Assembly (NCBI GenBank): GCA_951813295.1
Contig: CATOTI010000002.1
Span: forward strand, 4,164,522-4,228,521
From: an uncultured Pseudomonadales bacterium
GTDB taxonomy: Bacteria; Pseudomonadota; Gammaproteobacteria; Pseudomonadales; Azotimanducaceae
Direction of reading: 5' to 3'
Length of the DNA: 64,000 bases
Below, one piece after another: positions 25,872 to 34,897 of the stretch. The translations under genes were made by a program, and so were the position numbers. The stretch's first letter is position 1. Each line of letters begins with the position of its first letter. The notes below the pieces were generated by a model. The model searched no databases. It was given only the letters and a program-made list of their open reading frames with translations, and had not been told where the DNA came from.

Positions 25872-26867
25872 ATGACGATCGAATTCGCAACGGCTGCTTT
25901 TGCGACCCCCGGAAAGGCGGTACCCGCCGCCCAGGCGGCGGAAGCGGCCGGCTTCGACATCCTGCATCTCACGGATAGTCAGTGCCTGCGAGGCGACGTC
26001 TACACGCAGATGATGCTCTGCGGGCAGGCGACGAGTTCGATCAAGCTCGCCACCGGCGTCACGAATCCGCTCACTCGGCACGCATCGGTCACCGCCGCGA
26101 GCATTTTGAGTATTCAAGCCGAATGTAACGGCCGCGCCATTCTCGGCATCGGCCGCGGCGACAGCGCGGTACTGCATATCGGTGAGACGCCCGCGACGAT
26201 GGCGGTCTACGGGGAGTACGTTCGCGAACTCAAGGGCTACCTTGCTGGTGAGGCGGTCGAGCAAAACGGTTTCCAGAGTCGACTTCGATGGCTCGACCAG
26301 ATCGAGGTCGAAAAAGTGCCGGTCGATATGGTCGGTTCGGGGCCTAAGTCGCTTCGCCTCGCGGGAGAACTCGCCGATCGCGTGACGTTGGCGGTGGGTG
26401 TCGATCTCGAACGTATTCGATGGGGGATCGAGCAGGTCCGTGAAGGTGCCGAAGCCGTTCACCGTTCGATCGAAGACATTCCGATCGGCGCCTACGTCAA
26501 CGTGGGTGTCGGCGATGACGATGACCGTGCGCGCGCGTCGATTCGTGGCAGCGCCGCCACGTTTGCGCATTTCAGTGCATCGATCGGGGCCGATTTCGAA
26601 AACCAGCCGGACATCATGCGCCGGGTCACCGAAAAACTCGTGACCGACTACGACACGTCCTACCACACACAAGGTGACGCGCCCCACGTCGAACACCTCG
26701 ACGATGAGTTCATCGATTGGTTCGCCGCCGTCGGTGACGACGAACACGTGATCGAGCGCTTGGCGCCACTTGTCGAACTCGGCCTCAACCATCTCTATTT
26801 TGTCGGCCCCGCGCAGGGGCTAACGAAGACCGTGATGCCGGAACTGCGCCGTATCGCGGCGAGTTGA
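25872..26867 (+). CDS. LLM-class flavin-dependent oxidoreductase
   Basis: A 331-residue TIM-barrel enzyme of the luciferase-like monooxygenase class (or the F420-dependent branch). GFDILHLTDSQ, KLATGVTNPLTRH, GRAILGIGRGDSA and DMVGSGPKSLRLAGELADRV are the typical blocks; it resembles the methylenetetrahydromethanopterin-reductase-like group. FMN or F420 use cannot be decided from sequence by eye. The ATG directly follows the DUF3750 stop. The MBL-fold lactonase-like gene follows 24 bases later, so oxidation and lactone hydrolysis may be linked steps, which is inference. Confidence 0.9.
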   Translation: MTIEFATAAFATPGKAVPAAQAAEAAGFDILHLTDSQCLRGDVYTQMMLCGQATSSIKLATGVTNPLTRHASVTAASILSIQAECNGRAILGIGRGDSAVLHIGETPATMAVYGEYVRELKGYLAGEAVEQNGFQSRLRWLDQIEVEKVPVDMVGSGPKSLRLAGELADRVTLAVGVDLERIRWGIEQVREGAEAVHRSIEDIPIGAYVNVGVGDDDDRARASIRGSAATFAHFSASIGADFENQPDIMRRVTEKLVTDYDTSYHTQGDAPHVEHLDDEFIDWFAAVGDDEHVIERLAPLVELGLNHLYFVGPAQGLTKTVMPELRRIAAS

Positions 26868-26891
26868 TCGGGGATCGGGAGGGTGGCTGAA

Positions 26892-27689
26892 GTGGAAGAC
26901 GATGTTTGGCAGGTCCATGCGGTTCGGTATGCGCATCACCAGCGCGAGGCGCGCGATAACTTCGTCTTTGCCGACGACTTTCACGAAGGATCGGACGCGC
27001 TCGACTTCTTCGTCTGGCTCGTCACCAACGGTCGTCGCTCGATACTCGTCGATCTGGGTTTCGATCATCAGGGTGCCGAACGGCGTGGTCGTGAGCTGAT
27101 CCGACTACCGTCGGAAGGCGTGCGGCTGCTCGGCGTCGACCCGTCGAGCATCGAAGAGGTGATCGTCACGCACCTGCACTACGACCATTGCGGCAATCTC
27201 GACGACTTTCCGCACGCGCGTCTGTACCTCCAAGACCGGGAGATGCAGTACGCCACAGGTCGTTTCATGACCCATCGGACGCAGCGAATGCCGTTTGATG
27301 TGGAGTACGTCACGGCCTTCGTTCGCGCCGTCTACGACGAACGGGTCGTGTTCGTGGATGGTTCGCGGGAAATCGCGCCGGGATTGAGCGTGCATCATAT
27401 CGGCGGGCACACGGACGGCTTGCAGGTCGTGCGTGTGAAGACGGCCGCGGGATGGTTGGTCCTCGCGTCGGACGCGGCCCACCTCTATGCCAATTTCGAG
27501 TCTGGCAACCCGTTCCCGATTGCCTTCAACCTGGGCGAGATGCTGGACGGCTTTGCGACGCTTCGTGACCTCGCCGATCGCGACGAGTTGATCATCCCCG
27601 GGCACGATCCGCGGGTATTCGATCGGTTTGAAGCGCCCGATCGAAAACTCGCGGGTGAAGTCGTGCGCCTCGACAAAGGGCCCTTGTAG
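26892..27689 (+). CDS. MBL-fold hydrolase, N-acyl-homoserine-lactonase-like
   Basis: A 265-residue metallo-hydrolase with an intact dinuclear site: THLHYDHCGN (HxHxDH), IGGHTDG, SDAAH and the late PGHDP histidine. The order LxLQDREMQY after the first motif is typical of the AttM/AiiA-like lactonase branch. It may open a lactone, either a quorum signal or a metabolite. GTG 26892 is chosen because GGGAGG (26877-26882) is nine bases upstream; GTG 26883 would sit directly on that site. Confidence 0.85.
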   Translation: MEDDVWQVHAVRYAHHQREARDNFVFADDFHEGSDALDFFVWLVTNGRRSILVDLGFDHQGAERRGRELIRLPSEGVRLLGVDPSSIEEVIVTHLHYDHCGNLDDFPHARLYLQDREMQYATGRFMTHRTQRMPFDVEYVTAFVRAVYDERVVFVDGSREIAPGLSVHHIGGHTDGLQVVRVKTAAGWLVLASDAAHLYANFESGNPFPIAFNLGEMLDGFATLRDLADRDELIIPGHDPRVFDRFEAPDRKLAGEVVRLDKGPL

Positions 27690-27693
27690 ACGC

Positions 27694-28089
27694 CTATTCG
27701 CCGGTCGACGGGTCCGCGAACATGACGAGTGCGCCGTTCAGGTCGTTCACCATGAATGCGCGCATGCCCCAGGGCATGACCTCCGGCGGCGCCACCACGT
27801 CGACGTTGCGTGCTGAAATGTCGGCATAAAGATCGTCGAGTGAATTGACGTAGAGCGTCATGTAGGCGGTCGTCGGGATGGTCGGTTCGCCGGCCTGGAA
27901 ATGAAACGACGTGTTACCGGCCCGTACGCCGCCATGCATGATCGGATCGCCCCAGGCGAACTCAATTTCGAGCCCGAGTTCGTCCTGATACCAAAGCAAA
28001 GCCGCTTCGACATCGGGCACGTTGATGATCGCGGCGGCGCCGTTGATGAAACCGGCGTTGCGGTTCTCGGCGAGGAACGAATTGGCCAT
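27694..28089 (-). CDS. VOC family (glyoxalase/bleomycin-resistance) protein
   Basis: A 131-residue protein made of two beta-alpha-beta-beta-beta modules: AAAIINVPDVEAALLWYQDELGLEI in the first and YMTLYVNSLDDLYADI followed by MRAFMVNDLNGALVMFA in the second. Members are metal-dependent lyases, dioxygenases or drug-binding proteins. Not enough ligands are clear here to name a reaction. The start at 28089 begins the fold. It converges on the lactonase gene (4 bases apart) and is divergent from the AraC regulator. Confidence 0.85.
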   Translation of the reverse strand: MANSFLAENRNAGFINGAAAIINVPDVEAALLWYQDELGLEIEFAWGDPIMHGGVRAGNTSFHFQAGEPTIPTTAYMTLYVNSLDDLYADISARNVDVVAPPEVMPWGMRAFMVNDLNGALVMFADPSTGE

Positions 28090-28231
28090 GGTGTGTCTCG
28101 TCTCATGTGGAGTACGTTGGCAAACGTAAATCGATAGTCGCGAGACAACTATCAAAAATCGGCCACAGTTCGACCGAAACTGGACGTTCGTCGCAGGCGC
28201 CGTCGCGCAGGAACGTCCGCGTGAGGTCTTC

Positions 28232-28963
28232 GTGCGGGCATTCGACTATCCCGCCGGTTATCGCGGCAACTGGCACCGCCATCGCCTGGGCCAGATCGTC
28301 TACCCGCTTCGAGGCGTCGCGACCATCGATACGGATGTCCACCACGTGACGGTGGCGCCACATCGCGCCTATGCGGTTCAGCCGTGGCGCCCGCATCGCG
28401 TGAGCGCCGTAGGCAACACGAGCCTGCGCAGCGTCTTTTTCGACCCGCGCGGCCGGCTCGCAAGCGAGCTCGAATTCGGCATCCGCCGGGTTGATGAACT
28501 CCTGCACGAACTCATTCGGCGAGCGGCACGAGAGCTCGACGAGCCGCGCCGCGGCAGCGTCGCCGAACAGATCGAAACGTTGCTCATAGCGCTTCTGATC
28601 GATGCGCCGAAGGCCATGGGTTATGTCGAATTGCCACGCGTGACGCACCCGCGCCTCACCGATGCGTTCGAGTCCGTGTGGGAGGCCGGGGTCCTGCCGA
28701 CGCTGCGCGTGAACGACGTCGCTGCCCGATGTCATTTGAGCGAGCGCCAGTTTCGCCGCCTGTTTCAGGAGAACACCGGCATGCGATTCACCGACTGGCG
28801 GTCGCTCGCGCGCGTCAAGGTAGCAGCGGAATCGATCGCCCGGGGGCAGTCGATCACGCGCGCGGCGGATGACGTGGGCTTGAGTTCGCCAAGTGCGCTC
28901 GGCGAGATCTTCAAGCGCTACACGGACCTCACGCCGAGCGAGTTCCTGCGCTTGAATGCGTGA
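28232..28963 (+). CDS. AraC family transcriptional regulator
   Basis: A 243-residue regulator with an N-terminal cupin-like sensor (HRHRLGQIVYPLRGV, then YAVQPWRPHRV) and two C-terminal helix-turn-helix motifs (about residues 155-243): LRVNDVAARCHLSERQFRRLF and SITRAADDVGLSSPSALGEIFKRY. The GTG at 28232 is the only common start codon in the frame, which stays open upstream to 28130 with protein-like sequence. It is divergent from the VOC gene and may regulate it. Confidence 0.9.
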   Translation: MRAFDYPAGYRGNWHRHRLGQIVYPLRGVATIDTDVHHVTVAPHRAYAVQPWRPHRVSAVGNTSLRSVFFDPRGRLASELEFGIRRVDELLHELIRRAARELDEPRRGSVAEQIETLLIALLIDAPKAMGYVELPRVTHPRLTDAFESVWEAGVLPTLRVNDVAARCHLSERQFRRLFQENTGMRFTDWRSLARVKVAAESIARGQSITRAADDVGLSSPSALGEIFKRYTDLTPSEFLRLNA

Positions 28964-28986
28964 GCGCGTCCGGAAACGCTCGTCTC

Positions 28987-30456
28987 TTACGGTCGGTAGG
29001 CGCGGCACTCGGATTGCGTGTTCGCGAGGACATCGAGCGGCGCGACCGGGCGTTGTAGATCGGCGTCGGCGCTAAACGCTTCTTCGAGTGCGCGCGCGAC
29101 CGACAACACGGCGTGATCGGCGTGCGGTCGACCGATGACTTGAATCCCGAACGGCATGCCGAACTCGTCGAGTCCGCACGGCAGGGCAACAACCGGATGT
29201 CCCACCACGGTGAGCGATGCCGTGAGCTGCAACCAGGCCATGTAGTTTTCGACCGGCGTGCCGTCGATCGTGCTCGGGTTGAGTTCCGTCCACGGGAAAG
29301 GTGAGACCGCCACGCCTGGGCAGATCAGGACGTCGAAACCTTCGAGCGAAGCGATCGTGTGCTGGGTCAGTTCCATCTGTCGGCGGCGTGCTTCCGCGTA
29401 GTCGGCGAAGCTCGTTTCGAGGGCGGCTTCGTAGGTCGCGCGGACGTTCGGATTGAATCCCTCGTCCCAGTTGGCGGCGTCACGGTGGTACTGGCCGAGG
29501 AAAAGCTCCTGGCGGAGATGCCAATCGACGCTCGGTGCGTCACGGAGATCGACCGGTGAGGCTTCGATATGCCCCACGATGTTTGCGATTCGGCCGACAC
29601 GCTCATTGAAGGTTGCCTGGATCGACTGGGAGACCAGCAAGCCGCCCAGATCCGCGGAGGCGGCGATTCGAAGCTTGGCGGGATCGATCGGATCCAGGTT
29701 CAGAAACTTTGCGTGATCGACGGGATAGGCCATCGGATCCCGCGTGCTATTCACGTCACGTTGCGTGAGTACCGAAAGCAGTAGCCCGACATCGTCGACA
29801 TGCCTCGCCATGGGCCCCTGCACGCTGTAGTTGGTTTGCGCGACGGTGCGTCCTTCGTTCGGGACGAGGCCGGGTGTCGCCCGGAACCCGACGACGCCGC
29901 AGAAGGAAGCCGGGATGCGTAAGCTTCCGCCGTGATCCGATCCGGTGGCGAGTGGCGCCATATGGGTTGCGAGCGCAACCGCGGAGCCACCCGAAGAACC
30001 GCCGCACGTCTTCGTCACGTCAAATGGATTGCCCGTGGCGCCGAATAGCCGATTGACCGTGTTTGCGCCGATGCTGTGTTCTGGCACGTTGGTCTTGCCG
30101 ATCACGATGCCGCCCGCCTGGCGAATCCGCGCGACGATCGGTGCGTCCTCCGTCGGGACGTTATCGGCGAAATCATGGCTTCCGTAGGTCGTGAGAACGC
30201 CGGCCGTCGTCTGAATGTCCTTGATGGCGACGGGGATCCCGTGCAGCGGACCGACCGGTTCGCGCCGTGCGAGTTGGGCCTCCGCGGATTGCGCCTCCGC
30301 CAACGCGCGATCGAACACACGCGTGACCATGGCGTTGACGCATGGGTCGACTTCGTCGATGCGATCGATGCACGAGCGAACGAGGTCGCTCGGCGAGACT
30401 GAGCCGTCGGCGATCGCCGCCCGCAAGTCCACCGCCCGCCAATCACTGAGTTCCAT
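28987..30456 (-). CDS. Amidase (amidase signature family)
   Basis: A 489-residue enzyme with the Ser-cisSer-Lys triad: Lys79 in PVAIKDIQ, Ser154 in CGGSSGGSAV and Ser178 in SDHGGSLR. Members hydrolyse amides or carbamates, or act as the A subunit of amidotransferases. With no gatB/gatC nearby and the pattern of stand-alone amidases, a catabolic amidase is more likely. The start at 30456 begins the fold; the frame extends to 30651 without support. It is divergent from the SDR at 30524. Confidence 0.92.
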   Translation of the reverse strand: MELSDWRAVDLRAAIADGSVSPSDLVRSCIDRIDEVDPCVNAMVTRVFDRALAEAQSAEAQLARREPVGPLHGIPVAIKDIQTTAGVLTTYGSHDFADNVPTEDAPIVARIRQAGGIVIGKTNVPEHSIGANTVNRLFGATGNPFDVTKTCGGSSGGSAVALATHMAPLATGSDHGGSLRIPASFCGVVGFRATPGLVPNEGRTVAQTNYSVQGPMARHVDDVGLLLSVLTQRDVNSTRDPMAYPVDHAKFLNLDPIDPAKLRIAASADLGGLLVSQSIQATFNERVGRIANIVGHIEASPVDLRDAPSVDWHLRQELFLGQYHRDAANWDEGFNPNVRATYEAALETSFADYAEARRRQMELTQHTIASLEGFDVLICPGVAVSPFPWTELNPSTIDGTPVENYMAWLQLTASLTVVGHPVVALPCGLDEFGMPFGIQVIGRPHADHAVLSVARALEEAFSADADLQRPVAPLDVLANTQSECRAYRP

Positions 30457-30523
30457 GGCTGTTTCCACGAGCCGTTGGCATGCGCGTAGGCTAGTCAAAT
30501 TCGCGGATGGGTGGGATGAAGAA

Positions 30524-31309
30524 TTGAGGACGGTCGTCGTAACGGGTGGGGCGTCCGGCATGGGCCGGGCGGCGGTCGATCGGATTCGAGCGGCGGGGGA
30601 CGAGGTGATCGTGCTCGACGTGGTGGCGCCCGGCGGCGACGCTCGCTTCATTGCCTGTGACCTCGCGGATCAGAACGCCATCGACGCCGCGCTCTCGGCG
30701 CTGCCGGATTCCGTCGACGCGTTGGTGAACGTCGCGGGTATCGCCCGTGCGCCGGATATGGCGACGGTCGTGGCCGTCAACTTTCTCGGTCTTCGCTACC
30801 TGACGGAGGCCTTGCTCCAGCGAATGCCCGCGTTCGGCAGCGTCGTCATCGTCGCGTCCTCAGCCGGACACGATTGGCGAAAACGCGAAGCCGATGTCGC
30901 GGCACTTCTCGATACGCCCGATTTCGAGACGGGTTGGGATTGGCTCGGCGCGAATGCCGACCTCTGGGGTGAGAACCCCTACAAGTTCTCCAAACAGTGT
31001 GCGGCCGCTTATACGCACCGCGCGTCGGGAGTCGCGCTCTCGCGCGGCGTCCGCGTGAACTGCGTTAATCCAGGCGCGGTCGAGACGTCACTCACGCCGG
31101 CCTTCAAGGATCTACTCGGGTCGGATGTTTACGAATGGGGCGTCGACCAGGTCGGTCGCCATGCGCAGCCCGACGACGTCGGCGAGGTGATTGCGCTGCT
31201 GGCGAGCGATCAGTGCCGTTGGTTGAACGGTGTCGAGGTGCCGGTCGACGGGGGATTCCTGTCGGGCATCTACGGCGGTTGGATCGACCCTGCGAGCGGT
31301 CCGTCCTAG
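30524..31309 (+). CDS. Short-chain dehydrogenase/reductase (hydroxysteroid dehydrogenase-like)
   Basis: A 261-residue SDR: VTGGASGMGRAA cofactor motif at residues 6-17, NVAGIA for NNAG, catalytic Ser in VASSAGHDW, and the Tyr-Lys pair in NPYKFSKQC. A roughly 25-residue insertion between that Ser and Tyr (DVAALLDTPDFETGWDWLG) is typical of 3-alpha-hydroxysteroid-dehydrogenase-like SDRs. The TTG start at 30524 begins the first strand. It shares CTAG with the convergent VOC gene. Confidence 0.88.
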   Translation: MRTVVVTGGASGMGRAAVDRIRAAGDEVIVLDVVAPGGDARFIACDLADQNAIDAALSALPDSVDALVNVAGIARAPDMATVVAVNFLGLRYLTEALLQRMPAFGSVVIVASSAGHDWRKREADVAALLDTPDFETGWDWLGANADLWGENPYKFSKQCAAAYTHRASGVALSRGVRVNCVNPGAVETSLTPAFKDLLGSDVYEWGVDQVGRHAQPDDVGEVIALLASDQCRWLNGVEVPVDGGFLSGIYGGWIDPASGPS

Positions 31310-31785
31310 GACGCGCCCTTCGATTCCTGCCAGTCGGCGAGCACGTCGGCAGCCGGTCGACCGGAGCCCATCGTGCCTGCCTTGGGCGCCGCGAGTTCGA
31401 CGACGTAGCCGTTCGGGTCGCGGAAATAGATCGAGTCGATCCCACCGTGATCCGAGACGCCCCGGGTGTCGATGCCGTTCGATTTTCCCTGCTCGAACTT
31501 CTCCGCCAACGTCTCGGCTGAGACCTCGAGCGCGATATGGAGATCGAAGTCGCGCTGGGCCTTGAAGTCGAAGGGCTCGCCCGGTTCTTCGAAAAATGCG
31601 ATGGCCGAACCATCGTCCATGCCGAAGAACGAATGCAGGACGCGTGCGTCGCGACCGGTCTTGGTGGTCCCGATGACAAACGCATCGATCAGCGGCAGGC
31701 CCAGGAAATCCTCGTAGAACGAACGTGTCTCTTCGGAGTCCCGGCATCGATAGGCCGCGTGGTGGAGTTTCAGGATATCGGTCAT
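31306..31785 (-). CDS. VOC family (glyoxalase-like) protein
   Basis: A 159-residue vicinal-oxygen-chelate protein with metal-ligand candidates in LHHAAYRC, DFDLHIALEV and GYVVELAAP (His, His, Glu). This pattern is that of glyoxalase I or ring-cleaving dioxygenase relatives. It starts 10 bases after the stop... that is, upstream, of no other minus-strand gene in the same unit; the amidohydrolase gene begins further upstream (34806) and ends 9 bases away, so both may be one transcript. Confidence 0.88.
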   Translation of the reverse strand: MTDILKLHHAAYRCRDSEETRSFYEDFLGLPLIDAFVIGTTKTGRDARVLHSFFGMDDGSAIAFFEEPGEPFDFKAQRDFDLHIALEVSAETLAEKFEQGKSNGIDTRGVSDHGGIDSIYFRDPNGYVVELAAPKAGTMGSGRPAADVLADWQESKGAS

Positions 31786-31794
31786 GTCGGCTTC

Positions 31795-34700
31795 CTATTC
31801 GGGTAGTCGTAGTAGGTCGTCGAGCGCGTAGCGCCGGCCGTTCTTGATGGTCATGACGACGTTGTCGGCGTCTCGAATGTCAGCGAGCGGGTCACCGTCG
31901 ACGATCACGAGATCGGCGAGTTTTCCCGCGGTGATGGTCCCGAGTTCACCGTCGACGCCGGCGGCTCGAGCGGCTTGAATCGTTGCTGTCCGGAGTATTT
32001 CGGCAGGGCTCAAGCCACCGCGTGCATACAGCCGAAACTCGGCGTGCAGGCCGGCGCCGTACGGCACGAACGGTGAGTCCGTGCCGGACACCACGAGCGC
32101 ACCTCGGTCGGTGAGCGCGCGTAGAAAACGACCGTTGTTGTCGGCTGTGTCGGCGGCTGCACCGCCACCAAAACGCCCGGCCATCGCCCGGTAGACCATC
32201 TTCCGCTCCACGCCATAGAAGTAGTCGAACTGGGGCGTTTCGAACCAATCGGGTTCGTCCAATGCGATGACCGCAAAGCCGGGCAGTACGGCGGTCGGCG
32301 TAATGCCCATGCCGCTTTCGGCGAGCAGCGACACGACGTCGCCGTAGGAGCGACCCTTGGCCGAAACTTTCGGCTGATAGCCTCGCCGACTCGTGCCGCC
32401 GATATGCTCGACGTGATCCATGCCGTGGGCAACCGCGGGATAGAGCTCGTGAGACGAGACGGGAATGCCGAGTCCGTGCGCAAAGTCGACGACGCGCCGT
32501 TGCCACTGATCGGGGAAGCGGACGTAAGTTTTGACGAAATCGAGTTCCAGCTTCTCGATCCGTTCGAGCACGAGGTCCAGATGGGCATCGCTGACGATCC
32601 CTTCGGCCATGGAGTAGTAGACGCGGTTGCCGTCGGCGAGAAAGCCGGTGACATGCGTTCGCGGTCCGATCCGTTTTCCGCTGTCCCAGGCTTCTTGCGT
32701 CGCCTTGGCCGTATAGGGGTCGGCGCCCGGGTCGCGCACGGTCGTCACGCCGAAGGCGAGCCACGTCCGGCCCTGGGTTTCGCTCGTCGTCCCCATGTGC
32801 GCGTGCATCTCGAAAAGCCCGGGAATGACGACCTGATCCGTCGCGTCGACGACGTCGAGTTCAGTGGAGTCGTCGATCGGTCCGATCGATGCGATGCGCC
32901 CACCTTCGATGCGTATGTCGACGTTTTCGAGGTAACCGTCGTTACCCGGATCACTCGTGAATACCTTGCCGGCGCGCACGATGTAGGCGTCGCTCGGTTC
33001 GTCGAGGCGGTAGGTCAACGGCGGGCTGATGTCGTCGACGCGGCCTGATGCCGCATCCAGACGCTTGATCCCATTGCCATTTTGATAGACGAGATAGCTA
33101 CCCCCGGCGCTCCAGGCCGGCGTGTCGGTCAGTTCCGTGGTCACGGTGCCGCCCGATTCGAGCGCCGAGAGTTCGTCGTCGAGTTCCAGCCGATGCAATA
33201 GTCCGCCTTGTGTGTAGGTCATCGCGCCGTCGGGCGATAGCACCGCGTCGCGGATCGAACGATGCTCGGTCGGCACGACCTTGTGCGTGGTGCCATCGTT
33301 CATGTTCGCGACGATCAGCTCGTAAACGCCCTCGCGGTAGCGCGACGAGTAGGGGTTCAGGCGGGCGACGGCGAGCCTTTCGCCGTCCTGGCTCCACGAC
33401 AGCGGCATCGCCGGAAGCGGTGTCAGAACGGGCTCCTGGCTGCCATCGCGCCGGTCGATCACGATGATCTGCGCGCCGAGGGGGTTCGCCGGTACGGCGG
33501 TGAAAACGGCGATCTGGTTGCCGTCTGGTGACCATTGGGGACCGCTCACCCCGTCGGCTGGTATGTCGATCAGCGTCGTTTCCATCGATTCGAGGTCGAG
33601 TACGTAGAGCCGCGGTGTTCCCGATTTGTCGGATACCAGGGCGATTTCCTGCTCGTTCGGTGACAGGGCGAAGGAGATTTCGGCGAAAGGGTCGTCCGTC
33701 AGTTGGGTCAGGTCATCGCTTTCCGGACGCCAGCGCCAGAGATCACCGAGGGCGCTGAAATAGACGGTCGTCCCGTCCTCGCTGATCTGCGGGGTACGAA
33801 TGCCGAGTACCGGGCGTTCTTTCGATGCGTCGTAGTCGCGAGCACGACGGCTATAGCGATCTCGCGTGAGATCCACGTCGACCGCGAATGGCCAGACTTC
33901 GGCAGGTGAACCGAGGCCCTTACGTTTGACGACGCCGTCGGCGGCGTAAACCAGATCGGTGCCGACCCACCCGGCACGGAAGGGAAAGACGTCGGCATCG
34001 TCCGCGGAGTGTGTCGAGATAGCGCCGCTCTCCACGTCGACGGTGGCCAGACGCGTCACGATCTTGCCGTCGACCACCATGCGTTCGAAGAAGGCGATGA
34101 GGCGGTCATCGCTACTCCAGGACACGCCCGCGATCGCGCCATCGCTCGTTGCGATCGTGCGTGTTTCGCCATCCCGGCTACGGATGGCCACACTTGCGCC
34201 ATCGAATCCGTCGTTTGCGTAGGCGATCGATGAACCATCGCTCGAGAATGACGGTGACGAGGCATTGCCGTCGGTTGTCGTGAACTGTGTCAGTTGGCCG
34301 TCGTCGGCTCGAAGCCAGATGTCGTAGCGTCCGCCCCGATCGGAGCTGAAGGCGACTTCCGTGCCGTCGGGCGAATACTGCGGTTCGCGGTCATCGAATG
34401 GGCCGGGCGTGAGTGCGGAGACTGCGCCCGTCGCGATTTCGACCTCGAAGATGTCCCAGGTGCCGTTGGCGTAGCCGTGGAAGACGACGCGCTCGCCGGT
34501 GCTATCGAGCTGAGGTTCTCGCGCATCGAGATAGGCATCAGTCAGTGCCCGCGTCGTGCCTTCCTCAGAAGAGCTGTCTTCGATGAAGAGCTGGCCCTGG
34601 ATCGCGAGCACTCGTCGTTCGCCGGAATTCGTGACGGCGACAGCGAGGTTTGTGCCTTCCGTCAGCGTGACGGTCACGGTTTCCCGTTTTACACCGCCCG

Positions 34701-34806
34701 GGTCATCGACGACCGGTTCAGCGGCCGGTGTCGGCGTTTCGCTACAGCCCGTGAGACCGAGGAGGAGCGCCGCGAAGAAGGCCGGGGCGCGAAAACTCGA
34801 ATGCAT
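31795..34806 (-). CDS. Lipoprotein with WD40-like propeller and C-terminal amidohydrolase
   Basis: A 1003-residue lipoprotein: the leader ends in LGLTGC. Residues of about 60-600 hold repeated TolB/PD40-type blades (for example QYSPDGTEVAFSSDRGG and WSPDGNQIAVF). Residues of about 615-1003 are an imidazolonepropionase-like amidohydrolase with HAHMG, a His in VSSHELYP, the His in DHVEHIGG and the Asp in SGTDSP, ending in GKLADLVIVDGDPLADI. Such fusions are predicted exported peptidases or amide hydrolases; the substrate is not known. It is divergent from nothing nearby and is 91 bases downstream of the BCCT gene on the same strand. Confidence 0.88.
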   Translation of the reverse strand: MHSSFRAPAFFAALLLGLTGCSETPTPAAEPVVDDPGGVKRETVTVTLTEGTNLAVAVTNSGERRVLAIQGQLFIEDSSSEEGTTRALTDAYLDAREPQLDSTGERVVFHGYANGTWDIFEVEIATGAVSALTPGPFDDREPQYSPDGTEVAFSSDRGGRYDIWLRADDGQLTQFTTTDGNASSPSFSSDGSSIAYANDGFDGASVAIRSRDGETRTIATSDGAIAGVSWSSDDRLIAFFERMVVDGKIVTRLATVDVESGAISTHSADDADVFPFRAGWVGTDLVYAADGVVKRKGLGSPAEVWPFAVDVDLTRDRYSRRARDYDASKERPVLGIRTPQISEDGTTVYFSALGDLWRWRPESDDLTQLTDDPFAEISFALSPNEQEIALVSDKSGTPRLYVLDLESMETTLIDIPADGVSGPQWSPDGNQIAVFTAVPANPLGAQIIVIDRRDGSQEPVLTPLPAMPLSWSQDGERLAVARLNPYSSRYREGVYELIVANMNDGTTHKVVPTEHRSIRDAVLSPDGAMTYTQGGLLHRLELDDELSALESGGTVTTELTDTPAWSAGGSYLVYQNGNGIKRLDAASGRVDDISPPLTYRLDEPSDAYIVRAGKVFTSDPGNDGYLENVDIRIEGGRIASIGPIDDSTELDVVDATDQVVIPGLFEMHAHMGTTSETQGRTWLAFGVTTVRDPGADPYTAKATQEAWDSGKRIGPRTHVTGFLADGNRVYYSMAEGIVSDAHLDLVLERIEKLELDFVKTYVRFPDQWQRRVVDFAHGLGIPVSSHELYPAVAHGMDHVEHIGGTSRRGYQPKVSAKGRSYGDVVSLLAESGMGITPTAVLPGFAVIALDEPDWFETPQFDYFYGVERKMVYRAMAGRFGGGAAADTADNNGRFLRALTDRGALVVSGTDSPFVPYGAGLHAEFRLYARGGLSPAEILRTATIQAARAAGVDGELGTITAGKLADLVIVDGDPLADIRDADNVVMTIKNGRRYALDDLLRLPE

Positions 34807-34897
34807 GTCGTTGCCCTGGGTTTTTGTTTGCCTCGACCTTGCGAGCTAACGCCGGAGCGGTCAAGCAAACGCCGTTCACCGGCACTGTGGCAACAGG

